Assembly: GCA_021163265.1 (NCBI GenBank)
Contig: JAGGXC010000025.1
Span: forward strand, 1 to 43,124
Length of the DNA stretch: 43,124 nucleotides
Source of the DNA: a bacterium
GTDB taxonomy: Bacteria; Patescibacteriota; Minisyncoccia; Minisyncoccales; JAGGXC01
Direction of reading: 5' to 3'
Both the position numbers and the translations under genes were made by a program. How positions within the stretch are numbered: position 1 is the first letter of the stretch; every line of letters starts with the position of its first letter. The notes under the pieces were generated by a model. That model worked only from the letters and a program-made list of their open reading frames with translations. It made no database searches and had not been told where the DNA came from. Shown piece after piece: positions 7,294 through 17,487 of this stretch.

Positions 7294-8844
7294 TTAATCT
7301 GCAAAGTTTAATTCTAGCTTATCCTCAAAGTCACTTTGTTTTACCCAACCTGTTACTTCTCCTGCTTTTAGTTGAAACCATTCACAGAAATAAGTATCGC
7401 AATTTTCAGCAATAAGAATTTCTACTTTTTCTCCTTGTTTAACTTCTTTTATTATTTCTGAATCATAACTTTTCTCCTTGTAAAGATGGACAGTTCCACG
7501 CGCTTTTGTTTTAATTCCAACTTTATAAGTTTTTTTAGGAAGCCACCTTAAGAGGTGGTTTCCTTTATCGAGGACATAAGTATCGATTTTTGTCCAAAAA
7601 CCCATCCAATTACCTACTTCCACCTTTCCATTTCCCAAAATTTTAACCCATCTCGCTAATTTTCCTATTTCTTTTATCTCGCAACCATTATACCAAAAAA
7701 ACAAACTTTCATCGTCGTTACTTGGACCAGGATTATGAAGAACTACTTCCTGATAATTATCGCTTTTATCAATATCAACAATTGAAAAGTCGGTAATTCT
7801 AAAATTTGTTATTTTTTTATTTTGATTATCGATATGTAAAATATAATATCCCTCCTTTTCTGAAGACATTACCTCGTCAACATAGATTTTTTCTTCTTTA
7901 CCATCTCCGTTAATATCCATTTTTACTATAGTTTTTCTTGTGTTAATACCATTACCAATAGCAATTTCTCCTGACGGATAAAGAAAGAAGTTTACTTTTC
8001 CTGCAACAAAAGGGAAATCTACTTTTTTTATTACGAAATCGTTAGAATAGAATACTTGGTCTAATTCAAAATTCTTTTGCTGACATTTGTCAGAAAGCGG
8101 TATTGCCACTCTATAGAAAGCGGTTTCAGAGGGGTTCTGGCTAATACAATAGGTAAGAACTATACTTTCTCCAGGATTGAGAGATTTTCCGACGGTACTA
8201 TTTTCACATTTCCATCCTTTTGTCCATCCTTGAGTAATTTTGTAATTGTTATGATCCTGTTTTTTCTCAAAAGAGAAAGCATAACAGAATCTAGGACAGG
8301 TATGTTTAGGCAAGAAACAAGGACAATCATCACACAATGCAAGACACACAGTTTTCTTTCCTTCATTTCTGATTTCTATTTTTACACATTCTCCTAATTT
8401 ATACTCTGTCTTATCTGTAGTGATGATTATTTCTTTGGTGGGTTTAGTTTGGTTTTCTAAGACTTTTATTGAATCGATGGATTTTATTACCATCTTACCC
8501 CAGCATTGTGTTGCTGGCGGACAAACATGTTTTTCAATAGTGCCCACAAGTTCTACTTTTTTATTTTCGTATTGCTTTATTGCTTCACATTTTCCTGTAA
8601 ATTCTGGAAGAAATATTGTCTCCTCTCTTTCTGAACTTACAATTATTCCCCCATTACATCCCTTGCTCAATGCTTCAAAAGTCCCAATAACTTTTACTTT
8701 CTTTCCATAGCAATCTTCCAAGACACTACTAGTGCAGAATTCTTCTATTGAAGCCTGTTTTTGACTCCTCCAAATCCACCAACCACTAATCAACAAAATT
8801 CCAATAATTAAAACTCCAATTAGAATTTTAATTTTTAGGTTCAT
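7294..8844 (-). CDS. exported/membrane-anchored protein, paralogue 2, with VCBS-like and SH3-like C-terminal segments
   Basis: 516 aa; N-terminal anchor; ITTDKTEYKLGECVKI module; KMDINGDGKEEKIYVDEV; C-terminal TKARGTVHLYKEKSYDSEIIKEVKQGEKVEIL...GWVKQSDF. Confidence 0.75.
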   Translation of the reverse strand: MNLKIKILIGVLIIGILLISGWWIWRSQKQASIEEFCTSSVLEDCYGKKVKVIGTFEALSKGCNGGIIVSSEREETIFLPEFTGKCEAIKQYENKKVELVGTIEKHVCPPATQCWGKMVIKSIDSIKVLENQTKPTKEIIITTDKTEYKLGECVKIEIRNEGKKTVCLALCDDCPCFLPKHTCPRFCYAFSFEKKQDHNNYKITQGWTKGWKCENSTVGKSLNPGESIVLTYCISQNPSETAFYRVAIPLSDKCQQKNFELDQVFYSNDFVIKKVDFPFVAGKVNFFLYPSGEIAIGNGINTRKTIVKMDINGDGKEEKIYVDEVMSSEKEGYYILHIDNQNKKITNFRITDFSIVDIDKSDNYQEVVLHNPGPSNDDESLFFWYNGCEIKEIGKLARWVKILGNGKVEVGNWMGFWTKIDTYVLDKGNHLLRWLPKKTYKVGIKTKARGTVHLYKEKSYDSEIIKEVKQGEKVEILIAENCDTYFCEWFQLKAGEVTGWVKQSDFEDKLELNFAD

Positions 8845-8950
8845 AGTTTTCTCATAAGTTTTTTTAATATAGTTTAGTTATATTCTGTTTATCTTTTGTT
8901 TAAAGATTTGATAGAGAGCAAGGCAGTTCTGAGTATGAGTGAGTTGAATT

Positions 8951-9763
8951 TTATTTAATTATAAATTCATTAGAATAAATTACAGAAGTGTTCTTTAAGC
9001 CAGTGTCTTTTTCGCACTGTTTTCCTGTTACTATACGAAACCTATATTTCCCTGGAATTAAGGGAAAATTTGCTTTTTTATTATAATCGTAATATTCAAG
9101 TTTGTTTCCAGAAATATTAAACTCTTCTCCTTCTTTAATTTCTATACATTTGACAAAGCAAGCAAAATATTTCGGTTTTGGATAATTCATGAATTCTTGG
9201 TTTTTCCAATTACCTGAACTATATCTCTCCAATGTTAAATTGTTTAATTCTCCGCCACCAGTACATTCTGTTGTTGAAAGATATATACTTTCATTGCTTT
9301 CGTTTTTTATAAACATCTCTATATCTTCTCCTTGTTCATACTCTGTTTTATCTGTGGTAATGGTGACTTGATTGAGTTTTTTCTCTAGATTGATTCCTCT
9401 GCAGATGCCATCTCTGCATTCACATTGTTTGATTAACTTTGTTGGGTCTATCGGATACTCAACATATGAACTTTGTTTTCTGATGCACTCTTTTAGTTTT
9501 TTATCTAACTGTTCTATTCTAGTAGTATCTTGGTCTTTATTTAAACAAAGCCCTATTCCTATGGGTACAACCTTACAATCTTGGTCAGTTTGACAGGACT
9601 TGTTTAAATTTCTCAATTCAGAATAAAAGTTTCTATTAATCTTTATACAGGATGCTCCTTTAAAATAGAGTTCAACTAACCATTGGGATGCTGCTGCGAT
9701 TATTAGGATTAAGAATAGAATTATGATTCTTCTATTTTTTACTAAAAAACTTTTGTTTTTCAT
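8951..9763 (-). CDS. exported/membrane-anchored protein, paralogue 3
   Basis: 270 aa; TM anchor; ITTDKTEYEQGEDIEMFI module. Confidence 0.75.
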   Translation of the reverse strand: MKNKSFLVKNRRIIILFLILIIAAASQWLVELYFKGASCIKINRNFYSELRNLNKSCQTDQDCKVVPIGIGLCLNKDQDTTRIEQLDKKLKECIRKQSSYVEYPIDPTKLIKQCECRDGICRGINLEKKLNQVTITTDKTEYEQGEDIEMFIKNESNESIYLSTTECTGGGELNNLTLERYSSGNWKNQEFMNYPKPKYFACFVKCIEIKEGEEFNISGNKLEYYDYNKKANFPLIPGKYRFRIVTGKQCEKDTGLKNTSVIYSNEFIIK

Positions 9764-9860
9764 AATATGAAGTTTATCGCTATAATTTTGACCTTTGTAT
9801 AAAATTGAATCTTTGGAATTCTAGTTTATTTTATTTATTATACAATGAAATATACCAAAC

Positions 9861-9894
9861 ACAAAAACAGCCTGGTTTAGTTAGCTGTTTTTGT
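9861..9894 (-). terminator. hairpin terminator (possibly bidirectional)
   Basis: ACAAAAACAGC/GCTGTTTTTGT perfect 11-bp arms with a 12-nt loop, downstream of the 9916..11220 stop. Confidence 0.75.
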
Positions 9895-9915
9895 TTATCA
9901 TTTTTTGGATATAGT

Positions 9916-11220
9916 CTATTGTTGCGATGAGGATGGAGAACCAAGATTAATAGGTTTGGATGCTTGTTTTTCTTTCTTTTTCTTTTTGTAAAGCAAATAA
10001 AGCAGATAAAGAATAATCAATATTAGTATTAAGATAATAAGCTGACATATAGAGATTTTACCAAGGAAATTCTTGAGAGCATCAAAAATTGAAGCTAAAC
10101 CCGAAGAAATTCTATTTGCAAAACCTTTTTGGGGAGCACTTTCTTCTGATGGTTGTTCTTCTGTGCCTTGAGTGAGTTCTTCACCTTCAGTTGGCTGAGT
10201 GGGAGAAGTTATTCCACTACCTTCTTGTTGTCCTCCTGTTGGTGGAACACCGCCTCCTGTTGCTCCCCCACCAGTTATTAGTCCTCCACCGGTGCTAATA
10301 TGAGGTTCTGTTGGGCTGGATGGCGGTGCAGGCGGACCTGCTATTGGAATAGTAAAACTTAATTCTTTACCCCACACCTCTGGAGAACCATGAGAGATTG
10401 CACGCCAATAGTATGTCACACCTGGAGTTAACCCTGTAAGAGTTACGCTGTGAAAAGTGACCTTGTTAGAGTCTTCGGGGGTTGAGAATGCATATCCGTA
10501 GTTTGGAGGAGTTCCTATAGTGGAGTGAGAGACAGTATCATAAATTACTCTAGATGTTGCTGGATGATTAGTGAACCAAGTAAGGGTAACCTGATTAGAT
10601 TCTACTGTTTTATTTTCTTCGTTGAAGATAATTAAACCAGTATATCCTCCTCCACCACCTCCGCTCATAGTTGTTTGCGTTGTGCCTCCACCACCGGAGG
10701 TTCCGCCGCCACTGGAGTTTCCGCCTCCCCCTTCTCCTTGTCCCAAACCTACTGCAATATCAAAATAAGTGGTTTTCCCTTGCCAGTCATTGCCTTTATC
10801 TGACGGAAACGAAACAGTAAAGTCGTATTGAATGGTTTGACCATTGTTTATATCTGACAAATAGATAGGATTAGGATTGCTGTCTTGATAGAAATCACAA
10901 AGAGTTTTAGGACCAGTTGGGCTGGAACCGCCATATAAATCCGTACCTTCTTTGCTGATAGTAATCATTAAAGCATGACATAGATCATCCGAAGGGATCG
11001 GATCTGTATAATCTGTCGCTTGTGTCAAAACTTGCTGAGTTTGGCCACTATTGTTTGTAACTTTCACCCATCTTGTTACACTGTCGCCGGGAAGGAAATT
11101 TGCTTCGTTGAATAACGGATTATCTTGGAAAACACTTGTTGCCCAAGCACTGTTTCCTATAAATAGAAATCCTGATATTAAAGCGATTAGTATTATAATT
11201 TTTTTGTTTATCTCTATCAT
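9916..11220 (-). CDS. secreted surface protein with a fibronectin-III-like domain, Gly-rich linkers and a C-terminal TM plus basic tail
   Basis: signal peptide; VTLTWFTNHPATSRVIYDT...TYYWRAIS segment; poly-Gly linkers; terminal TM followed by KKKKKEK. Confidence 0.8.
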   Translation of the reverse strand: MIEINKKIIILIALISGFLFIGNSAWATSVFQDNPLFNEANFLPGDSVTRWVKVTNNSGQTQQVLTQATDYTDPIPSDDLCHALMITISKEGTDLYGGSSPTGPKTLCDFYQDSNPNPIYLSDINNGQTIQYDFTVSFPSDKGNDWQGKTTYFDIAVGLGQGEGGGGNSSGGGTSGGGGTTQTTMSGGGGGGYTGLIIFNEENKTVESNQVTLTWFTNHPATSRVIYDTVSHSTIGTPPNYGYAFSTPEDSNKVTFHSVTLTGLTPGVTYYWRAISHGSPEVWGKELSFTIPIAGPPAPPSSPTEPHISTGGGLITGGGATGGGVPPTGGQQEGSGITSPTQPTEGEELTQGTEEQPSEESAPQKGFANRISSGLASIFDALKNFLGKISICQLIILILILIILYLLYLLYKKKKKEKQASKPINLGSPSSSQQ

Positions 11221-11225
11221 ATTAT

Positions 11226-12890
11226 TTATTCTGTGTTTTCGTTAGTGGTATTTTCTGTTTCGGTATTATTTTCTGTTGGAGAGTTGCTATTATCATCTGA
11301 GTTATTGTCCTTTTGTGGTTGAGGAATGATACTGTTTTCTTCTGGTGGCAGGACTGAATCTTCTCCGGTTAAATTTTGTTGATTATTTTCTTCTTGCTGA
11401 CTTTCTGTCTGGTTATTATCTGTTTGGTTGTCAGGTTCCACTGGCTGAAATTCATCTGCTATATCTTGGGTGGTTTGGGCGTTTTCGCTGGGGATATTCT
11501 CGTCGCTAGTGCTGGCAGCATCAACAGGTTGGGTTGAGGTTGGTTCTAATACTTCGTCTTCTTCATTAACTAGGACAGGTTGCTCTTCTGTAGTTGATGC
11601 TGGTTCATCTTCCGTCGCCTGATTGTCTATAGTTGTTGTACCTTCGTCAGTTGATGTTGAATCATCGGGAATATCCTCTTCATATATATCTTGAGTGGAA
11701 GTTGGTTGAGGAGGAACTACAATATCAGGAGGAGTTTGTTCTGCTGGCGGTTGATTATCAGAATTATCTTGAGGAGGCATTTGCATCGCAAGAATTTCCT
11801 GCAGAGAGAGCATTGGCGGACAGAAGTCGGCGTCGCTCATATCCCAATTATTAAGACATGGACAGGTCTTGTGGATAGCCTCTACTTTAATTCTTGCGTG
11901 GTGTGAAGCATACGATGGATCAAATGGAATCTTCCACCAGAAAATTCCATCATTTTCAGTGTGATTAGCAATTTGAGCCATCCAAGTATTGCCGCTATCT
12001 ACAGAGTAATAAATATTTATCCAAAGATCTTGATCAGGACCAATTTTGTTTGTGGCTGTCCATTCAATAGGATATTCGCAGTTTTCATTCATTCCTTGAG
12101 CGACACACCATGCAGAACAAGAAGGAATATTAGGACAATTATCAGGAACCATCCACCATGATTCTCCTCCGTTAGGGCTATCCACAGTTACTTGAGGCAT
12201 CCAATCGCCTGTGGCTATAGTGTTGAGAATTTCCTCGGTGTCAGAAAATCCTATTGATGGATCAGAGAATTCCGGCTGCCATCCGTCAAAAACGAATTTA
12301 AATTGACAGGATTTATTCTGAAGATCGCAAACGTCTTCAGGTAAAGTAATTTGGAAATATAACCAGTGTTCATTTTCAGCATAGAAAGGATTGGAATAAT
12401 AAGGGTGACTGTTATAGATTCTTGAATCTGGATCATCTGGGTTTGTAATAAAGTCTTTAAGCAAGCCATCATATTTCAACTCCATATGTTTTGTCCCTCC
12501 CTCATCGTACCAGTTATACCAAACTTTTAATTGGAGAGTGTTATATAAATCTAAGTCGCAGGAACCATCTACTGGTTCAGAGTGTCCCCTGTATTTAAAA
12601 TCAAGACTTCCTAATTTTGTGATGTAAATATCTCTGGCAGTAGAAGCGCCAGGGATCATATTTTCTGCCGGTGGGATGAAATTCCCCTGTCCTGATCTTA
12701 AAGAAAAATCAAGAGTGGAAACTGATATATCACCGCTGGAATCTTCTGTGTCGTTAAAATAAGCAATTGTTTTGCCAATAGCCAAAATTCCTTGCCAATT
12801 AAGAGTAATCAAAAGCAAGATTACAAGAATTTTTAAACAAGAACGCAATAAAGGATGCTTATTTTGTTTTTTTCTTTTTGATTTCTGCAT
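11226..12890 (-). CDS. TasA/camelysin-like exported protein with a long acidic low-complexity tail
   Basis: IAYFNDTEDSSGDISVSTLDF N-terminus; overlaps the signal peptidase gene; about 190-residue D/E/N/T/P/Q-rich C-terminus. Confidence 0.75.
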   Translation of the reverse strand: MQKSKRKKQNKHPLLRSCLKILVILLLITLNWQGILAIGKTIAYFNDTEDSSGDISVSTLDFSLRSGQGNFIPPAENMIPGASTARDIYITKLGSLDFKYRGHSEPVDGSCDLDLYNTLQLKVWYNWYDEGGTKHMELKYDGLLKDFITNPDDPDSRIYNSHPYYSNPFYAENEHWLYFQITLPEDVCDLQNKSCQFKFVFDGWQPEFSDPSIGFSDTEEILNTIATGDWMPQVTVDSPNGGESWWMVPDNCPNIPSCSAWCVAQGMNENCEYPIEWTATNKIGPDQDLWINIYYSVDSGNTWMAQIANHTENDGIFWWKIPFDPSYASHHARIKVEAIHKTCPCLNNWDMSDADFCPPMLSLQEILAMQMPPQDNSDNQPPAEQTPPDIVVPPQPTSTQDIYEEDIPDDSTSTDEGTTTIDNQATEDEPASTTEEQPVLVNEEDEVLEPTSTQPVDAASTSDENIPSENAQTTQDIADEFQPVEPDNQTDNNQTESQQEENNQQNLTGEDSVLPPEENSIIPQPQKDNNSDDNSNSPTENNTETENTTNENTE

Positions 12891-13377
12891 AAATTTTTTT
12901 AACTTCGTCTGCGATAATAATACCAGCTGGGATAATAATAATCAAGGCAAATCCTAAAGGTTTTTTAGCAAAATCTACTGCATATCCTATATAAGGAATA
13001 CTCAATATTACTTTTCCCAGAACCTCTGATTTTTTTATCTTCTTTAAATCAGGCGCATTGTTAGCATCTCCTTTTGTGGTATACAAAGGTTCTGTTCCTT
13101 GATTATCTATTTCGTATATTCTATGTGTGGTAGGAGCTTTGATTCTAGTATATCTTCCGAAAGTGATTATATCCCCTACTTTATAATCCTTTTCTGGTTT
13201 TATCATTACCACACTTCCCATTTTGATTGTTGGTTCCATTGATCCTGACTGCACCACAAAAAACTTGATATTCCCGGTAATCGGCAGAACAGATACAATT
13301 AACAATATTGCAATCACAGCAATCAATACTAGAAAAGCGTAATAGATAATTTTTCCAATGACTTTCATAATTTTCAC
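12859..13377 (-). CDS. sipW: signal peptidase I, SipW/ER-archaeal type
   Basis: VVQSGSMEPTI, DIITF, THRIYEI and TKGDANNAPD motifs with terminal TMs. Confidence 0.9.
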   Translation of the reverse strand: MKIMKVIGKIIYYAFLVLIAVIAILLIVSVLPITGNIKFFVVQSGSMEPTIKMGSVVMIKPEKDYKVGDIITFGRYTRIKAPTTHRIYEIDNQGTEPLYTTKGDANNAPDLKKIKKSEVLGKVILSIPYIGYAVDFAKKPLGFALIIIIPAGIIIADEVKKIYAEIKKKKTK

Positions 13378-13445
13378 TCCTTTATACTCCGTCCTTTTTG
13401 TAAAATTACAGCAAAGACAGAGAGAAGAAAAAAGTGCAATTTACT

Positions 13446-14150
13446 TTATTGGTGTATCGGAAACGGTATTCGTGGAAGAATTGGACGTTTCCATCCAAGT
13501 AATTCTATCCAATCAATACCTAATTGTCCATAAGTACTATGCTGATTCCAGGTGTCTCCCGTTGCTAGGATTCCTACCTCAATTTCTGCATTGCATTTGC
13601 ATTTTTTCAAGTGAACAGGCCATACACAGCAAGGACAGAGATTTTTGGGAAATAGCTTTATTGTATGAACCTTCCAAACCTCTTCTGTGCTGGGATCAGA
13701 AATATAGGTATAAACATGATGCCATTTTCCACCCTTTCTTCTTACAAATACCATAAAATCATCATTTGCTATTCCGTCTAAAGCTCTTATCTTTAATTCT
13801 TTGGGGAATCCACAGTATTTTTTACCTAATTTGAAAGTTACTGTTGCCATTCTTCCATTGATAACTGGATGATCAGGTTCGTTGCTTGCGTAAGTTACAC
13901 GTAGGGCTTTATCACATTGCTCCGGAGAGGTCAGACCACAACTCGCTTCATTAGAAATATTTCCCCAATTTCCTCCATTTGTTGCTGGCTCAATCGGTCC
14001 CCAGCCCTTAAGATTATGGCTGGCTTCAGAAGCAGGGCTCCCGATATTGACAAAATCTATTCTTTTGAAGGAAATAGGACTTTTTGCTAACACAGAAAAT
14101 CCAGCAAAAATTCCTCCTATTAGAATGAATGCTATTATTGCTTTTTTCAT
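13446..14150 (-). CDS. secreted hypothetical protein
   Basis: 234 aa; N-terminal signal peptide; Cys-rich segment LCPCCVWPVHLKKCKC. Confidence 0.75.
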   Translation of the reverse strand: MKKAIIAFILIGGIFAGFSVLAKSPISFKRIDFVNIGSPASEASHNLKGWGPIEPATNGGNWGNISNEASCGLTSPEQCDKALRVTYASNEPDHPVINGRMATVTFKLGKKYCGFPKELKIRALDGIANDDFMVFVRRKGGKWHHVYTYISDPSTEEVWKVHTIKLFPKNLCPCCVWPVHLKKCKCNAEIEVGILATGDTWNQHSTYGQLGIDWIELLGWKRPILPRIPFPIHQ

Positions 14151-14209
14151 TTTTACTGCTTAATTAATTATTTTTATATTTTTATATTTTTTCGTATTCT
14201 CGACTTTTT

Positions 14210-14272
14210 AATTTAAACCCTTTACAGGTTGCCCGAGCCACAAGAAGCGCTCAGGCAACCAAAAAGGATTCA
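14210..14272 (-). ncRNA. conserved 3' hairpin element, copy 1
   Basis: AAACCCTTT...GGTTGCC-CGAGC / GCTCA-GGCAACC...AAAGGATT immediately downstream of the 14277 stop. Confidence 0.65.
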
Positions 14273-14276
14273 ATTC

Positions 14277-16091
14277 CTAAAAGCAATTCGATCCTCCATA
14301 AACCTGTAATTGCCAATTATTACAGGAACTGCCGCTATAATAACGGACTTCCAAATAGAACCATTGGCTATCATTATTGTTTGTATCTGTCTTGGTATAA
14401 GTTACTGTTTCATCTGCTCCTAAACTATGATTTGTTGAGTGATCCAACATATGACCGCAAGGAGAATATAAATATAAATCATAATCTACATCTGGAGGAA
14501 CAATCAAACGTGCTTTAATTTTTAGGGGTTTATTAGACGCATCATTGCATTCCTTTAAATAAACTTTATACCATCCTTCTCCCTTTGCCGCCTTATAATT
14601 CTCGGCATTAGAACAACCAGATAAGTCTCCGCAGAGATTCTCATCTAAACTAACCGCTTCTCCACAACTACCATAATTATTATCTAAACAAGTTTCGCAA
14701 CCGTCACTAAATGTGTGATTACAATCAGCATAACCTAAATTACAAGAACTTATACGACAATAACCACTACCATCCCCTCTTGTATCACAGACAGCTGAAG
14801 CATTTTCAGCTTCGCATTTTTGGCAGTTTCCAGCGTAGTCGCAATGTCCCTGCCCATCGCAAAATCCTTGACAAAGATAATCTCCTCCTGTGCCATATTG
14901 ATGATCTCCTTCATGAAAAGAACACTTAGGGGTATTATTGCATAGATGGTCGGAACCATAATTTATATGCTCGCAGTGATAATCCTGACATTTGTCCTCG
15001 GTGCAGGCATTGCCATCGTTACAGTCCGAATCATTGGTACATTCCGGCGTATAGCCTAGGCACTGACAACTACCACCTACTAACTGGCACTTATCTTCAA
15101 TTGTTTCAGGATTTCCATCGTTACAAGCAGTGCCTTCGTTACATTGATGAATACATTCTCCTGTTATAGCATCGCAGGAATCTGTAGTACAGAAATTACC
15201 GTCATCGCAAGATTTTGGCGTTCCTACACACTCTCCATTTAAACACTTATCATTTATGGTACAAAGATTTCCGTCATCGCAGGGAAATCCATCCAAACCA
15301 GCAACGCACTCGCATCTTTCATCATATTCACCGTCGCAATCATTATCCTTGTTGTCGCATAATTCAGGCGCTCCGGGATAAATAGTTGAATCATCATCAC
15401 AGCAGTCAGTATTATCCGTTACATATCCCGAAGGCGGTGTTTCATCACAGGTTTCAATACTGTTTGAGGGATCGCCGTAATTATCTCCGTCAGCGTCCCG
15501 ATAATAAGTATAAGGATGAGCGCATCCTTCTCCTTCTTCTCCTACCTGAACTCCATTAAAAACTAAATTGAATGAAATAGAGGAATTAGCAATTTCATTG
15601 CCTACTTCCTCAGGAATATCAAACTTTACAACCCAAGGACCGGCGGATTGATTTTGATTTAATCTTGGCTCCAACTCAATTGTTGAGTTTGTCTTCCATT
15701 CCTGCAAAGAATATCTGCCTGTTGAATGAGAGCCGTCTGCCCAAGTAATCTCCATATAAGTATTGTTCCATAAATCTTGGGAAGAACCGGTCTCTTCAAT
15801 GTAAGGGACAACTTTGAGAGTAATCGGAGAAGCGCTTTGATTCTTTAGCCAGATTTTATAAGAATCTGACCATCCCGGATACAATCCCTCCCATTGCTTT
15901 CCAGTGCAAGAATCTTTCCAAGTATCGCAGTCTTCCAAATCAGTTGATTTTATTTTCAGGTCAGCATTTCCAGCAGCAAAAGTATTGCCTTGACTCTTGA
16001 CCATATCAGAAAAATAGGCAATGGTCCCGCCGATGACAATTACGGCTACAACACTGGTTATGCTTAGACTGATTAAAATTTTCTTACTCAT
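14277..16091 (-). CDS. TasA-like exported protein with MopE-type Cys-rich metal-binding motifs and a PPC-like C-terminal domain
   Basis: [22 protein letters not shown]-type N-terminus; [12 protein letters not shown]...[29 protein letters not shown]-terminal [11 protein letters not shown]...[12 protein letters not shown]. Confidence 0.85.
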   Translation of the reverse strand: MSKKILISLSITSVVAVIVIGGTIAYFSDMVKSQGNTFAAGNADLKIKSTDLEDCDTWKDSCTGKQWEGLYPGWSDSYKIWLKNQSASPITLKVVPYIEETGSSQDLWNNTYMEITWADGSHSTGRYSLQEWKTNSTIELEPRLNQNQSAGPWVVKFDIPEEVGNEIANSSISFNLVFNGVQVGEEGEGCAHPYTYYRDADGDNYGDPSNSIETCDETPPSGYVTDNTDCCDDDSTIYPGAPELCDNKDNDCDGEYDERCECVAGLDGFPCDDGNLCTINDKCLNGECVGTPKSCDDGNFCTTDSCDAITGECIHQCNEGTACNDGNPETIEDKCQLVGGSCQCLGYTPECTNDSDCNDGNACTEDKCQDYHCEHINYGSDHLCNNTPKCSFHEGDHQYGTGGDYLCQGFCDGQGHCDYAGNCQKCEAENASAVCDTRGDGSGYCRISSCNLGYADCNHTFSDGCETCLDNNYGSCGEAVSLDENLCGDLSGCSNAENYKAAKGEGWYKVYLKECNDASNKPLKIKARLIVPPDVDYDLYLYSPCGHMLDHSTNHSLGADETVTYTKTDTNNNDSQWFYLEVRYYSGSSCNNWQLQVYGGSNCF

Positions 16092-16176
16092 GTGCGATTA
16101 TGTTTGTTAATTATATTTGTTTTATTTCGTTTATTTCGACATTTGTTTTATTTTGACCTCTGATTTTTTGAAATTA

Positions 16177-16233
16177 TGAATCAGGAATTATGAATCAGGG
16201 GTAATATTTATTCTATTTCAGATTCCTGATTCA
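16177..16233. repeat. 12-bp inverted repeat (TGAATCAGGAAT/ATTCCTGATTCA) with an internal direct repeat AATTATGAATCAGG/AATTATGAATCAGG
   Basis: directly visible at 16177-16188 and 16222-16233. Confidence 0.75.
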
Positions 16234-16239
16234 AATTTT

Positions 16240-16299
16240 AATTTAAACCCTTTACAGGTTGCCCCAACCCACAAGCTTGAGGCAACCGAAAAGGATTCA
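16240..16299 (-). ncRNA. conserved 3' hairpin element, copy 2
   Basis: AAACCCTTTACAGGTTGCC-CCAA / TTGA-GGCAACC...AAAGGATT immediately downstream of the 16303 stop; same layout as copy 1. Confidence 0.65.
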
Positions 16300-16302
16300 A
16301 AA

Positions 16303-17361
16303 CTAGTTATCTGTATCCTCGTACCAGATCAAACCAGTCTCCCAGAGGAAATTAGTTACACATCCAGGCCAATTGCTCCATGTAACTTCAGTTCCGTTCC
16401 AATTCTCTTCTGGAACTGCCCATACTTTTGCGTCTTTCAAATCCTTGTTGAGTTCAACATTTCCACTTATATCAAAATTACCATTTCCATCAGTTGTGAA
16501 GCTGGCAATTTCTGTGTCAGGATCCCAGCTTGAACCGCTTGGTGTTCCTCCAGCTATTAAGTAATATTTATGATTAGCCAAAGGAGCTTTTCCACTGAAA
16601 GTAAAGTCAAATGTTGGACTCTTAACTTTATAAGTTAAAGTACCTTGGATTCCATCACCGAGGATTAGTTTCCATGGCTCAGCACCTTCTTTGTTCTCAA
16701 GTACTCTGGCTTGATGCAGCTGCTCGCCTTTAATCTGAATATCAAAGGTCATTATGTCACCTTGGAACTCATTACCAGCTTCAGGTTTTAAATGATAGCT
16801 TTGCACAACCAACATATAACCTCCTGCTGGAATCATACCAAGATAAACCTCGCCATCATTTCCATAGATATCATCTATACTCTTGTGGTCATCATCGGTG
16901 TAGATTGTCTGCCACCAAATTTTATTTCCATCAGCATCGTACACTTCTACATAGAGATCATACCAAATGACAGATGAGAGATCGTTGTTATCTGTGTTGT
17001 TATTCCACTCACAACTAGTACCATTCCATGTACCATTTTGATCAGTACATTCTGGTTCAGTTACTGTTCCTGTATCTTCACTTTGAACTACTAACTTCTT
17101 GTAAATATCTACTGGGTTAGCTCCGTTTCCGTCATTGTTTATTCTAAATGTTATGTAGTCAGTATAGCAAGGCTTCATATCATCAAGAGTAAAATGTTCC
17201 TCCCATGGATTCTCATCGTTGATGGAAATGTCAATAACTCCAGCAGTGAAGGTGTTGCCTTGAGAAGTCTCTGTGTCAGAGAAGTAGGCAATTGTTCCGC
17301 CAACGGCAATGGCAGCAACAATGCCAATGACCGATAAACTTATTAGGATTTTTTTGTTCAT
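16303..17361 (-). CDS. tasA-like: TasA/camelysin-like SipW-dependent exported protein
   Basis: [48 protein letters not shown]-terminus. Confidence 0.88.
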   Translation of the reverse strand: MNKKILISLSVIGIVAAIAVGGTIAYFSDTETSQGNTFTAGVIDISINDENPWEEHFTLDDMKPCYTDYITFRINNDGNGANPVDIYKKLVVQSEDTGTVTEPECTDQNGTWNGTSCEWNNNTDNNDLSSVIWYDLYVEVYDADGNKIWWQTIYTDDDHKSIDDIYGNDGEVYLGMIPAGGYMLVVQSYHLKPEAGNEFQGDIMTFDIQIKGEQLHQARVLENKEGAEPWKLILGDGIQGTLTYKVKSPTFDFTFSGKAPLANHKYYLIAGGTPSGSSWDPDTEIASFTTDGNGNFDISGNVELNKDLKDAKVWAVPEENWNGTEVTWSNWPGCVTNFLWETGLIWYEDTDN

Positions 17362-17403
17362 AACCTTTTGTTGTTTTTGTTAATTATATAATTGACCTTT
17401 TTT

Positions 17404-17482
17404 GTAGCTCGCCTTAGGTCCTCCTGCCTAGGCGTCCTCCCTTTCGTTCTCCGACTAGGTGGGAGAACTTAGGGTAAGCTAC
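17404..17482. repeat. 79-bp palindromic/hairpin element in the tasA-like 5' leader
   Basis: outer GTAGCT/AGCTAC, next CCTTAGG/CTTAGGG (with wobbles), inner GTTCTCC/GGAGAAC and GCCTAGGC palindrome. Confidence 0.65.
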
Positions 17483-17487
17483 TTTTT

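Noticed and set aside
11633-11906. Two plus-strand ORFs of 71-73 aa
   Set aside because: Antisense to the acidic tail of the TasA-like protein; no SD or family motifs.
16171-16299. Transposon end with AATCAGG direct repeats
   Set aside because: No transposase or target-site duplication visible; kept only as repeats.
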